A stretch of DNA of 64,000 nucleotides. It comes from Cohaesibacter intestini. GTDB taxonomy: Bacteria > Pseudomonadota > Alphaproteobacteria > Rhizobiales > Cohaesibacteraceae. The notes under the pieces were generated by a model that searched no databases, was not told the origin of the DNA, and saw nothing but the letters and a program-made list of their open reading frames with translations. Position 1 is the stretch's first letter. Each line of letters starts with the position of its first letter. Shown here piece by piece: positions 52,496 to 61,721 of the stretch. Where the stretch lies: assembly GCF_003324485.1 (NCBI RefSeq), contig NZ_QODK01000002.1, positions 806,001 through 870,000 of the forward strand, given 5' to 3'. Position numbers and translations under genes: made by a program.

Positions 52496-53728
52496 ATGAA
52501 TGTGAGCAATCCAACCAACAGCACATGGCGCACACCTTTTGTTATGCTGATGCTGATGAGCGCTGCAATGCAGCTTTCCTTTGCCAGCTGGTGGACCCTG
52601 CTCAACAACTTCGCGGTCAATGAAGTCGGCTTCACCGGCCGCGAAATTGGCATTCAGCAATCAATCCGCGAAATTCCGGGCTTTCTGGCCTTCACCGCCA
52701 TTTTCCTTTTGCTGTTGGTGCGCGAGCAGACCTTTGCTCTGCTGGCCCTGCTGACCCTTGGAGTCGGGGTGGCCATTACCGGTTTCATGCCGTCGGTCTG
52801 GGGGCTTTATTTCACCACCATCATCATGTCGATCGGCTTCCATTATTACGAGACCGCCAACCAGTCGCTGGCGCTGCAATGGCTGCCAAAGGACAAGGCC
52901 CCCGCCATGATGGGCCGCATCCTGTCGGTTGCCGCTTTTGCCCAGCTGATCGCCTATGGCATCATCTTCATCACTTGGAAGACCTTCCATCTGTCCTTTG
53001 AAATGGTGTTCGGCATTGCTGGCATTCTGACCATTGTCATGGTCGGCTTCCTGTGGCTGACCTTTCCCCATTTTGAAGCCCCGCATCCGCAACGAAAGCA
53101 ACTGGTGCTCCGCAAACGCTACTCGCTTTATTATGCCCTGACCTTCATGGGCGGTGCCCGGCGGCAGATCTTCACGGTCTTTGCGGGCTTCATGATGGTT
53201 GAGAAATTCGGCTATCAGGTGCACGAAGTCTCGGCCCTGTTCCTGATCAATTGCCTGTTCAACATGTTCTTTGCGCCGCAAATCGGCAAATTCATCGGCC
53301 GCTTTGGCGAACGCCGCATGCTGACCGTTGAATATGTCGGCCTGATCCTCGTTTTCACCGCCTATGCCTTCGTCAACAATCCGTGGGCGGCGGCGGCACT
53401 TTATGTCATCGACCACGGTTTCTTTGCCATGTCGATTGCCATGAAAACCTACTTCCAGAAAATCGCTGATCCCGGTGACATGGCCCCGACCGCAGGGGTT
53501 GCCTTCACAATCAACCACATCGCAGCGGTCTTCATTCCCGCTCTGTTCGGCCTGATCTGGCTGGTCAGCCCGTCTGCCGTCTTCTTCCTTGGCGCTGGCA
53601 TGGCTGGCATTTCGCTGGTACTGGCCCGTTTGGTGCCGCGCGACCCGGCAGAAGGGCGCGAATGGATCGGCAAGATCACCAAGGCACCGATGGCCGGAGA
53701 GTCTGCTGCCAAACAACCCGCAGAATAG
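52496..53728 (+). CDS. MFS transporter
   Basis: The protein is about 410 aa with roughly twelve hydrophobic segments and a MFS-like loop FIGRFGERRMLT after helix 8. AAGG lies eight bases before ATG 52496; ATG 52481 is an in-frame alternative. The substrate is not predictable. It converges with the methyltransferase gene with a single base between the two stop codons, so transcripts must overlap. Confidence 0.85.
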   Translation: MNVSNPTNSTWRTPFVMLMLMSAAMQLSFASWWTLLNNFAVNEVGFTGREIGIQQSIREIPGFLAFTAIFLLLLVREQTFALLALLTLGVGVAITGFMPSVWGLYFTTIIMSIGFHYYETANQSLALQWLPKDKAPAMMGRILSVAAFAQLIAYGIIFITWKTFHLSFEMVFGIAGILTIVMVGFLWLTFPHFEAPHPQRKQLVLRKRYSLYYALTFMGGARRQIFTVFAGFMMVEKFGYQVHEVSALFLINCLFNMFFAPQIGKFIGRFGERRMLTVEYVGLILVFTAYAFVNNPWAAAALYVIDHGFFAMSIAMKTYFQKIADPGDMAPTAGVAFTINHIAAVFIPALFGLIWLVSPSAVFFLGAGMAGISLVLARLVPRDPAEGREWIGKITKAPMAGESAAKQPAE

Positions 53729-53729
53729 C

Positions 53730-54389
53730 TCAAAGCTTGCGGGCGATCCCCAAATGGTGGGTGCCGATGATACCGGTGCCCACGCCCAGGTCATAGACAT
53801 CATAGCGATCCAGCGCAAAGCCCGCCGCAGCAATCAAGCGACCCGGATCGCGATTGAGATGACAGCCCGCCGCCATGAAACGCCATGGCGCATTCAGCCC
53901 ATCCTGCAACCGCGCCACCAATAGGCTCGGCGATCGCCCATGCTCACAAAAGAAAAGCCGGCCATGAGGTCTGAGGATCCGGTAAATTTCTGCCAACGCT
54001 GACGAGATATCTGGGATGGAACAAAGACTATAGGTCACCACAACCGAATCCGCTGACGCTGATGGCAGAGACATGGCTTCCGCACTTTCCACCAGCAAAG
54101 TTGCAGGCAAGTGGTGCGCGGCGATGGCTTTCTGTCCCAATGCGGGCAAGCCGTCATCAGGATTGATACCGATCAGACTGGTCACCGTGGAGCGGTCATA
54201 ATGGGGCAGATTGAGCCCCGATCCGAACCCGATCTCCACCACATCCCCGCTCGCCAAGGGAACGATCTTTTGACGCTGCCGGGTGACCATCGGCAAGCCA
54301 CAGACCCAGTGCACCCCGTTTGGCATCAAGCCACCAAACAGCGAACGGGTTTTTCCAGACGTCGGCAAAGGAGAACAGCAAGGGGACAT
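53730..54389 (-). CDS. Class I SAM-dependent methyltransferase
   Basis: The protein is about 219 aa from ATG 54389; ATG 54326 has a better ribosome site (GGTGG) and would shorten it by 21 residues. SAM motif DVVEIGFGSGLNLPHYD in the first half, followed by VVTYSLCSIPD and LRPHGRLFFCEHGRSP. This is the pattern of UbiE/Coq5-like small-molecule methyltransferases often annotated as phosphatidylethanolamine N-methyltransferase relatives. Substrate unknown. It is separated from the upstream ASCH gene by 95 bases. Confidence 0.8.
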   Translation of the reverse strand: MSPCCSPLPTSGKTRSLFGGLMPNGVHWVCGLPMVTRQRQKIVPLASGDVVEIGFGSGLNLPHYDRSTVTSLIGINPDDGLPALGQKAIAAHHLPATLLVESAEAMSLPSASADSVVVTYSLCSIPDISSALAEIYRILRPHGRLFFCEHGRSPSLLVARLQDGLNAPWRFMAAGCHLNRDPGRLIAAAGFALDRYDVYDLGVGTGIIGTHHLGIARKL

Positions 54390-54484
54390 GGCACACCGTC
54401 GGACATTATTTTCAACAAAGTGAAAATAGAGGACCTGACCGGCCAAGGTCAATGCACGAAACTCAGAGCAGCAAAGCTCAGCCT

Positions 54485-54970
54485 TCAGGCGGCAGGCCAT
54501 AGACGGCGAAAGCGCTCTGTGATGATCTCCACGTCATCGCGCATCGCGCCACCAATCTCTTCAAATTCCTTGGCGAAAAAGTCCCAATGCACCGCACGCC
54601 ACCAAGTATAACTCTTGTCGCCTTCCCCTTCGGCGGCAGCAAAGTCAGCATCAATGGCACGAAAAGGCAGGCGGTCAACGGCAATCAACTCAACCAAAGC
54701 CACGGGATTGCGATTCCAATTCTGGACAATCAGCAAATCACCGACCTGCGGCATCCGCTCTTGGCCACTATCAACCCAATGCGCCAGACCGCAGGAGGCC
54801 CGTTTTTCATCTCGCAGGACAAGATCTGCACAGAGATTGGCATTCACTTCGTCGGCGCAAAAATAATCTGCGGCCACGTGCCGACAGGCCATCGCTTCAC
54901 GCTGCTGCAGCGACAGGGTGTCCAGATAGGCATCAAAGAAGGCCTGAGTCGCCGCAGTCAGCTTGGTCAT
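54485..54970 (-). CDS. ASCH-domain protein
   Basis: The protein is 161 aa. An N-terminal helical part (AFFDAYLDTL) leads into an ASCH beta-barrel with GLAHWVDSG, PQVGDLLIVQNW, ALVELIAVDRLPF and a C-terminal WWRAVHWDFFAKE. ASCH proteins bind RNA or modified nucleosides; one E. coli member is an N4-acetylcytidine amidohydrolase. The conserved residues of this subgroup appear present, but a function cannot be assigned. It starts 15 bases downstream of the ferredoxin stop. Confidence 0.78.
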   Translation of the reverse strand: MTKLTAATQAFFDAYLDTLSLQQREAMACRHVAADYFCADEVNANLCADLVLRDEKRASCGLAHWVDSGQERMPQVGDLLIVQNWNRNPVALVELIAVDRLPFRAIDADFAAAEGEGDKSYTWWRAVHWDFFAKEFEEIGGAMRDDVEIITERFRRLWPAA

Positions 54971-54985
54971 CGGACAAACGTGTCC

Positions 54986-55306
54986 TCAAGCCTGAAATTC
55001 AGGGATGCGAATAACGATGCCATCAAGCTCGTCACTCATACGGATCTGGCAGGACAGGCGACTGGATTCATTCGCATCCTGCGCAAAGTCGAGCATATCC
55101 TCTTCCATCGGATCCGGATCGCCGGTTTTTTCCGCCCAACTTTCGTCCACATAGACATGGCAGGTCGCGCAAGCGCAGGCACCACCACATTCCGCCTCGA
55201 TGCCGGGCACGCCATTTTTTACAGCGCTTTCCATCACCGTTGCCCCGTTGGAGGCCTCCACTTCATATTTGGTACCATCGAAAGCGACAAAATTGATCTT
55301 CGGCAT
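54986..55306 (-). CDS. 2Fe-2S ferredoxin, adrenodoxin type
   Basis: Electron-transfer protein, 106 aa. The four cluster cysteines are C40, C46, C49 and C86, spaced C-x5-C-x2-C-x36-C, as in adrenodoxin/ISC-type and Rhodobacter FdVI-type ferredoxins. Acidic surface patches ([12 protein letters not shown]) fit partner docking. No P450 or ISC genes are nearby, so its partner is unknown. Confidence 0.93.
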   Translation of the reverse strand: MPKINFVAFDGTKYEVEASNGATVMESAVKNGVPGIEAECGGACACATCHVYVDESWAEKTGDPDPMEEDMLDFAQDANESSRLSCQIRMSDELDGIVIRIPEFQA

Positions 55307-55484
55307 TGGATATCATCTCTGATTGAATTGGTCACATGCCCCGCTATAGCGCAATTTGCCGGTGAGTCAAAGTTGCCTTTGCCCTAAAGCGACAGAACGG
55401 CCAGCCCCTCACGCACTTTTCATCCCCAAGCCCTCTGCGATCACAATCGCGATGCTGCGAACGGCACAGAGAATGACAATTGCG

Positions 55485-55793
55485 TCACAGGTTGAGAATC
55501 GCGCGGATATCCTCCATCGCTTCCTCAACCGCGTTACCCAACTGGGCAATCAGCGTCGGATCCGGACAATCTGCCTGTTCCAATTTTTCAGCAAGAGCCG
55601 CGACATCAACCGCCCCGACCCCGCGGGCCGAGCCCTTGATGCTGTGGGCCAGCTCTTTCACCGATCCTTGAGCACACGCCAGATCAGCCATTTTGTCGTT
55701 CATCTGTTGCTCGAAGATTCGCAACACCTCACGCTGCAAATTCGCATCATTCATTGTCTGGCGAGCAAGATGCTCGAGGTCCAGTCGCGCCAT
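55485..55793 (-). CDS. Hpt-domain phosphotransfer protein
   Basis: The protein is 102 aa, consisting of a single four-helix Hpt module. The phosphorylated histidine is H50 in LAHSIKGSARGVGA, the standard motif. It could relay phosphate between a hybrid kinase and a response regulator. No kinase is adjacent. It lacks the C-terminal catalytic-like domain of ChpT, so it is not the CckA-CtrA phosphotransferase. Confidence 0.88.
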   Translation of the reverse strand: MARLDLEHLARQTMNDANLQREVLRIFEQQMNDKMADLACAQGSVKELAHSIKGSARGVGAVDVAALAEKLEQADCPDPTLIAQLGNAVEEAMEDIRAILNL

Positions 55794-56368
55794 GGAACGC
55801 CCCCCTTTTTATACATTGTCGACCATTTGAAACCACCGGGATCAGGATTCGCCCGACAGTCACTTTTGATATTTTCTGTTAACCATAATTGCCGAATTTG
55901 ACCCTGGAATACAAAATTTAATTCCTGTGGTCCCCATCTCCATTGCGACATTGGCTGAACGCTTGGTTTGTCGACAAAAATTCCATTTTTCCAATCTCTT
56001 AACCTTAACAGGCTATCCCTACTGTGTGACGTCCCCTCTCCCGTGGCATCGATTGTTGAACAAATGCAGCCAAGGGTCGGAAATTTCTTGTTCCTTTGCC
56101 TTTGCTCTGCCTGTACGATGCTATCCCGATATATCGATTGATAGCGACAGACTAACTTTGACCCCAAATAGCGCTTCCCATTGCCTTGCCACAAGGCCAT
56201 GAGACAGCCGTAATTTCGGGTCAAGCGGATGCGGCGAGATCAAGATATTGCAAGACCCCTTTCGCAAAAGGGGAGGCATTGGTGCCCACGAGGCAAGACC
56301 GGCATTGTAGTCGGTTCGGGGCGACCAATGAAGTGGCGAGTATAGAGTAAGACAAGGCTGGTATAGAC
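55794..56368. other. Gene-poor region between hpt and the giant polar protein gene
   Basis: This 575-base region has no convincing gene. A 157-residue minus-strand frame here overlaps the hpt start and looks random. Visible elements are a TTAACC-TTAAC pair near 55999, and a hairpin of CCCCTTT / AAAAGGGG near 56254, about 110 bases before the next gene. Confidence 0.55.
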
Positions 56369-59300
56369 ATGGTCAATAAGTCTCCAAAGATTCAGGATCC
56401 GACAGAAGCGGCTCTGTCGGCGGTTGAAGACGCGTTGAAACTCGATTTCGACGGCACGGAAGAGGCAAAGAGCGACGGCGGCAAACAGGACATGGCCAAG
56501 GCAACGGCCAGTGATCTTGCCCCAAGCGAGGTTGAGAGCAAGTCGGACATGCGTCCCTCTTCTGGCCGACCACGCCCCGCCAACGACGACCAGCAATCGG
56601 TCGGTCATTTGCTGCACAGCCTGCAAAGACCCGCAAGCTCTGCTCCCTACTGGTTTGCCACCCTGCTTGCCGTGATCTGGGCAGGTATGGCTGGCAGCGC
56701 TTTCTATATTGCCTTTGGCCAAGAGCTGATCACCGCTGGCGGAGCGCCTGCCATCCTGCAAAGCCCGATGGCGCTCGGTGCCATGGCGGCCATCGTGCTG
56801 CCGGTCGTGCTGTTCTTCATGATGGCCTATATGATCGTACGCTCCCACGAAATGCGCCAGGTCTCCCACACCATGACCGAAGTGGCCATGCGTCTGGTCG
56901 AGCCGGAAAGCGTCGCCAAGGAATCCGTCGTCAATGTCGGACAGGCCATCCGCCGCGAAGTCGCTTCCATGAGCGATGGCATCGAACGCGCTCTCGCCCG
57001 CGCGTCCGAGCTGGAAGTCATGGTGCATAACGAGGTTTCCTCGCTGGAGCGCGCCTACTCTGAGAATGAATTGCGCATCCGCTCACTGATCGAGGAACTG
57101 ATCACCCAGCGCGAAGCCATCGTATCCAACTCCGAGCGTGTACGGGCCTCTATTTCCGGCGCTCACACGTCCCTCTCTGATGAATTGACGACCACGAGCG
57201 AGTCCATTTCCAAGAGCGTGTCCGACGCGGGTTCCCGCGTCACCCTGTCTCTGGCAGAAAAAGGCGAGCAGATCACCATTGCTTTGGCCAATGCTGGCGA
57301 GACCATGGTCAATGTCCTCTCCAACCGCGGCTCCGATCTGGTCGACCGCCTGTCCTCGACGGGTGCCGATGTGACCTCGTCCCTGTCCACGGCAGGTCAG
57401 TCCATCACGGACCAGCTCAATATGTCCGGCACCGAGATTTCCCAAAAACTGGAAGTTACCGGCTCCGATCTGACCGGTCAGTTGGCCAGCATCGGCCATG
57501 AAGTCACCGATCGCTTCATCAATGCAGGTCAGGAACTCACCTCTACCCTGTCGCAGACCGGCAATGACGTGACAACCAACATTTCGCAGGTCGGCGAAAA
57601 CATGAACGCCAACTTGCAGGCCATCGGCTCTGAAGTGACCAACAATCTCAGCGTCACCGGCAACAACCTGACCGGCGAATTGAAATCGATCGGCACGGAA
57701 GTCACCGCGAATCTGGCCAATACCGGCCAGAGCCTGACCGGCGAGTTGCGCACCATTGGCTCCGAGGTCACCGAAAATCTCGCCAATACGGGCGGCACGC
57801 TGACCAACGAACTGCGCACCATCGGCTCCGAAGTCACCGAAAATCTGGCAACCACCGGCGGTGCACTCACCACCGAGCTCAATGCCATCAGCCAGAATGT
57901 CACCGGCAGCCTGACCGAAATCAGCGCCAACATGACCCAGACCATGTCACAGACCGGGTCTACGGTGGCCGAAAATATTCGCGATCAGGGCACCCAGATC
58001 GTCACCGCCATCACCGAACGCTCCTCTGAAGTTTCCGAAGCGCTGAAAGGCACTGGCGACGCGTTGCTGGTTGACCTGTCGCTGCGTGGCACAGAAATCA
58101 ACGAAAAACTCGACGAAACCGGCTCCAACATTGCTCATTCCATCTCGCAGGCAGGCGCAGGCCTGACCTCCAACATGAACGAGACCGGTGGTCGGATTGT
58201 CGAAACCCTGACCAGCCGCGGCGACGAGCTGACCAGCAAGCTGGATCAGACCGCAGAGCGGATCCACGAAACCGTTGCCGTCAAAGGCGGAGAACTCGAC
58301 AAGCAGCTCAACGAACATGCCCGGTCTCTTGGGTCCATGCTCGACGAACGCACCCTGAATATGGGGACCCTGCTCGAAGGTCAGTCCGTTGCCATCACCG
58401 AGCAGCTTGATCAGGCCGCAGGCAAAGCCAGCGAAGCCCTCAACAGCCGCTCGATGGAAGTCACCGAACGGCTCGCAATGGTTGGCTCCGAAATCGCCAA
58501 GGTCATTGCCCAGCGCGGTTCCAAGGTCAAGGAACTGTTCGAGACAACGGGTGGCGAGTTGACCGCAGCCCTCGAAGGCCAGAGCGAAAGCATCCGTCTG
58601 GCGATGGAAGAACGCGTCAAGGCGTTCGACGAAGTCATCGGCGTGCAGGGCACCAATCTGGTCAGCCATCTTGGCGACCGCCTCGACAGCCTCACCCAGT
58701 CGATGGATCAGCGGATCAATGCGCTCGACCAGACCCTGTTTGCCCGTGCTGGTGAAATCGAAACCGTGCTCGATTCCCGCCTTGATGGCTTCTCCGTCAG
58801 CGTCGCCACCAAGGCTCAGCAGGTCACCGACACGCTGGTTGAACGCACGTCCAACTTCGAGAAGGACATTTCCACCCGCCTCGATGGGTTCGAGCAGAAT
58901 ATCTCCAGCCTGACGATGAATTTCGCCAGCAAGGCCGATACGCTCAACACCACCCTCGACGAGCGCACCAGCAAGCTCGACGACGCGCTCGATGTCCGTG
59001 CCCGTCAGATCAACGACACCCTGCTGGATCGCACCCGTGATATCGCAGCGGCCTACTCCAAGGGTCAGCAGGATATCAACGAGAGCATGGACAACCGCCT
59101 CACCATGGTTGGCGAGACCCTGTCCCGTCAGGCCCATGACCTCACCGAAACCCTGTCGGATCGCGTTGCCGAGATCAATGTCTCCCTTGGCAGCAAAGTG
59201 TTCGAAGTGGCAGAAACGCTCGACAGCCGCTCGGCCCAGATCGAGGCCATCCTCAATGACCGGATGAATGCGATCTCGACCAACTTCGCAACCGAGAGTG

Positions 59301-61594
59301 CCAAAGCACGCGATTCCCTCGCATCGACCCTGACCGAAGCAAGTTCGGCCATCACCGAGAAGACCGAGAATTTCAATGCGGTTCTGGGCTCCCGCTCCGC
59401 AGAGCTGTCCTCGATCCTCGATGAAAAAGGCAATGCGGTCATTCAGGCTCTCGACAGCCGGTCTGAAAACATCACCTCCACCTTCCAGAAGGCCGGTGAG
59501 AGCATCATTCAGAGCCTGTCGAGCCGTGGCGGCGAAATCGCCAAGGCCGTGGCAATGGAAAGCGCTCGTGCATCCCAGTCCTTGGCTGAAACCGGCGACG
59601 GTCTGGTGGCTGCCATCACCGAGAATAGCAGCCGGGCGACCGAAAGTCTTGATCTGAGCGCCAATCGCGCGGTTCAGGCAATCAACGAAAGCTCGGATCG
59701 CACGGTCAACGCAGTCAGCAGCAGCACCGAACTGGCTGCCCAGTCCCTGTCCGAGAATGCTCAGCGTGCCGTCGAAGCCATGGAAGGCTCGACCCAGCGC
59801 ACCGTTGGCACTCTGAACAGCAACACCGAGCGGACCGCACAGGTGCTGGCAGAAAGCGCGCAGAAAGCATCGGAAACCCTCTCCTCCAGTGCCAACGAAA
59901 CTCTGGCAGCAATGGAAGACAATTCCAAACGCGCCGTCGAAGCCCTCACCGTCAGCTCGGAACAGGCTCGTGCCGCTTTGGAAGCTTCATCCAGCAACCT
60001 CGTGCGTTCGATCGCCCAGAGCAGCCACGATGCGATTGTCAATCTCGACAATTCCAACAAGCGTCTGGTGGAAGCGGTTCGCGCCTCCACAGAGGAAGCA
60101 ACCTCGTCGCTCAACAGCACCAACGAGCTCTTGCGCAATGACGGAACCGAAATCGTTGAGCGCCTGAAAAACGCCAACGACACCCTGTCCGAACTGTTGC
60201 TCAATGCTGGACACAGCCTGTCCACCATCGAGACCAGCCTTTCGGCCCAGACCAACCAGTTCCGCGATGTGGTCGACACGGTTGTCAATCAGGCTGGTGC
60301 CTCTGCCCAGCAGCTGACCGGTCAGGTCTCTGATCTGCGCTCCGTATCGGGCAACATTCTCGAACAGGTCGCCACCCTGACCAACAAGTTCGAGGAACAG
60401 GCCGGTGCCTTGATCAACACCACCCAGATGATGGAATCGGCCAATCAGCGTCTGGAAGGCAATGTCGATGAACGTCGTGCGGCCCTCGCTGCCATGACAG
60501 ATGATCTCAGCCAACGCACCGATGCCATAGAAGGTGTGCTGAACAGCTTTACCAATGTCATTGCCAACACGCTCAACACAGCCGAGGCCCGGGCGCGCGA
60601 TGTCGGCATGCTGCTCAGTCAGAGCACGGAAGGCGTATCCAAGGAAGTCATGGATCAGCTCGAGCAGCTGCGCATCAACACCGCGTCCGAAGGTCGCCGC
60701 GCCGCGGAAAGCATTCGGGCTGCCCAGCAGGACCTCAACGAGGAAATGCTGCAATCCATGGCCGATGCCAACAGCCGGTTTGAGAAAGCCACACAGGACA
60801 TCCGCACCATCACACAGGATATCCGCCGTGATCTGGATACCACCCGTGCCGAGTTGCGCAACGGTCTGGCAGAACTGCCTGAAGAAACCCGCGAAGCCAC
60901 CGGTGCCATGCGCCGCGTTGTCTCCGAGCAGATCGATGCTCTGAAGGAACTGTCCCGTGTTGTCCAACGCCATGGCAACAGCTTTGACAGCCTGCCCGCA
61001 GGCCGTTCAAGCCAGCCATCCGCTCCGGCACCGCGTCCAACCCCTCCGGCTCCGCAGACCATGCGTCAGCCAGAGCAGCCACCGGCGCGGGCCCCGGAAC
61101 CACGCCAAGAACCACGCCAGGAACCGCGCCAAGAGTCCAGAAACGACTATGCGCCAGCACAGCGTGATGACGACGATAGCCGCTCCGGCGGCTGGGTCTC
61201 CGATCTGCTGCGCCGTGCGTCCCAGTCTGACGACGGCTTCCCGCAACCGGGCGACGCCGCAGCGCTGGCGCCTCTGTCCAAGGAAATCGTCCGCGGCATC
61301 GACGGGCAAAATCAGGAACAGGCATGGGAAAGCTATCGCCGCGGCGAAGGTGGCAGCTTCACCCGTCGTCTCTACACCCTGAAAGGCCAGCAGATCTTTG
61401 AAGATGTGCGGATGCGCTATCAGCGCGACAATGATTTCCGCACCACGGTCAACCGCTATGTCGCCGATTATGAGCGCATCCTTGACGATATTTCCCGCAA
61501 GGATCGCGATGGCACCAACACCATGAACTACCTCACTTCGGAAACCGGCAAGGTCTATACCATGCTGGCCCATGCCAGTGGTCGATTGGGCTAA
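56369..61594 (+). CDS. Giant membrane-anchored coiled-coil protein resembling the Rhizobiales growth pole ring protein
   Basis: The protein is 1741 aa: an acidic N-terminus, two membrane helices (about residues 94-116 and 134-157), then about 1380 residues of alanine/serine-rich helical repeats. An early part (about 255-560) repeats an 18-22 residue unit with TG-x-L-x-x-x-L-x-x-I-G-x-E-V pattern. Later parts carry SR-x-x-E-I-x-x-L-x-x-R units. A Pro/Arg linker (about 1545-1600) precedes a conserved globular end (about 1610-1741). Agrobacterium GPR (about 2100 aa, apolipoprotein-like, organises unipolar growth) has the same design. I infer a polar growth or polarity organiser. A terminator follows. 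Confidence 0.75.
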   Translation: MVNKSPKIQDPTEAALSAVEDALKLDFDGTEEAKSDGGKQDMAKATASDLAPSEVESKSDMRPSSGRPRPANDDQQSVGHLLHSLQRPASSAPYWFATLLAVIWAGMAGSAFYIAFGQELITAGGAPAILQSPMALGAMAAIVLPVVLFFMMAYMIVRSHEMRQVSHTMTEVAMRLVEPESVAKESVVNVGQAIRREVASMSDGIERALARASELEVMVHNEVSSLERAYSENELRIRSLIEELITQREAIVSNSERVRASISGAHTSLSDELTTTSESISKSVSDAGSRVTLSLAEKGEQITIALANAGETMVNVLSNRGSDLVDRLSSTGADVTSSLSTAGQSITDQLNMSGTEISQKLEVTGSDLTGQLASIGHEVTDRFINAGQELTSTLSQTGNDVTTNISQVGENMNANLQAIGSEVTNNLSVTGNNLTGELKSIGTEVTANLANTGQSLTGELRTIGSEVTENLANTGGTLTNELRTIGSEVTENLATTGGALTTELNAISQNVTGSLTEISANMTQTMSQTGSTVAENIRDQGTQIVTAITERSSEVSEALKGTGDALLVDLSLRGTEINEKLDETGSNIAHSISQAGAGLTSNMNETGGRIVETLTSRGDELTSKLDQTAERIHETVAVKGGELDKQLNEHARSLGSMLDERTLNMGTLLEGQSVAITEQLDQAAGKASEALNSRSMEVTERLAMVGSEIAKVIAQRGSKVKELFETTGGELTAALEGQSESIRLAMEERVKAFDEVIGVQGTNLVSHLGDRLDSLTQSMDQRINALDQTLFARAGEIETVLDSRLDGFSVSVATKAQQVTDTLVERTSNFEKDISTRLDGFEQNISSLTMNFASKADTLNTTLDERTSKLDDALDVRARQINDTLLDRTRDIAAAYSKGQQDINESMDNRLTMVGETLSRQAHDLTETLSDRVAEINVSLGSKVFEVAETLDSRSAQIEAILNDRMNAISTNFATESAKARDSLASTLTEASSAITEKTENFNAVLGSRSAELSSILDEKGNAVIQALDSRSENITSTFQKAGESIIQSLSSRGGEIAKAVAMESARASQSLAETGDGLVAAITENSSRATESLDLSANRAVQAINESSDRTVNAVSSSTELAAQSLSENAQRAVEAMEGSTQRTVGTLNSNTERTAQVLAESAQKASETLSSSANETLAAMEDNSKRAVEALTVSSEQARAALEASSSNLVRSIAQSSHDAIVNLDNSNKRLVEAVRASTEEATSSLNSTNELLRNDGTEIVERLKNANDTLSELLLNAGHSLSTIETSLSAQTNQFRDVVDTVVNQAGASAQQLTGQVSDLRSVSGNILEQVATLTNKFEEQAGALINTTQMMESANQRLEGNVDERRAALAAMTDDLSQRTDAIEGVLNSFTNVIANTLNTAEARARDVGMLLSQSTEGVSKEVMDQLEQLRINTASEGRRAAESIRAAQQDLNEEMLQSMADANSRFEKATQDIRTITQDIRRDLDTTRAELRNGLAELPEETREATGAMRRVVSEQIDALKELSRVVQRHGNSFDSLPAGRSSQPSAPAPRPTPPAPQTMRQPEQPPARAPEPRQEPRQEPRQESRNDYAPAQRDDDDSRSGGWVSDLLRRASQSDDGFPQPGDAAALAPLSKEIVRGIDGQNQEQAWESYRRGEGGSFTRRLYTLKGQQIFEDVRMRYQRDNDFRTTVNRYVADYERILDDISRKDRDGTNTMNYLTSETGKVYTMLAHASGRLG

Positions 61595-61621
61595 ACGGCC
61601 CATCGAGCCATCACAAGCAAA

Positions 61622-61656
61622 CAAAAAAGGGTGCCGACTGGGCACCCTTTTTTTTG
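61622..61656. terminator. Bidirectional Rho-independent terminator
   Basis: The stem AGGGTGCC / GGCACCCT (61628-61635 and 61641-61648) has a five-base loop, flanked by A6 on the left and T8 on the right. It can terminate both the plus-strand giant gene and the minus-strand cheZ-like gene, although the latter ends 66 bases before it. Confidence 0.88.
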
Positions 61657-61721
61657 TTGTATCTGTTATGCGCTGTGAGACACCTTGATCTTGAGATCCT
61701 TCCAGCTAACAACCGTCAGGA

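Noticed and set aside
52661-53833. 390-codon minus-strand frame opposite the MFS transporter
   Set aside because: Charged, His/Asp-rich translation characteristic of the complement of a membrane-protein gene.
55751-56224. 157-codon minus-strand frame upstream of hpt
   Set aside because: Overlaps the hpt start in another frame, low-quality composition, no ribosome site; region treated as non-coding.
57400-57900. Short repeated units in the giant gene as a possible mobile or satellite repeat
   Set aside because: They encode the degenerate helical protein repeat and differ at third codon positions as expected for coding repeats.
57947-59137. 396-codon minus-strand frame within the giant gene
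   Set aside because: It mirrors the repeat structure of the plus-strand gene; no start signal.
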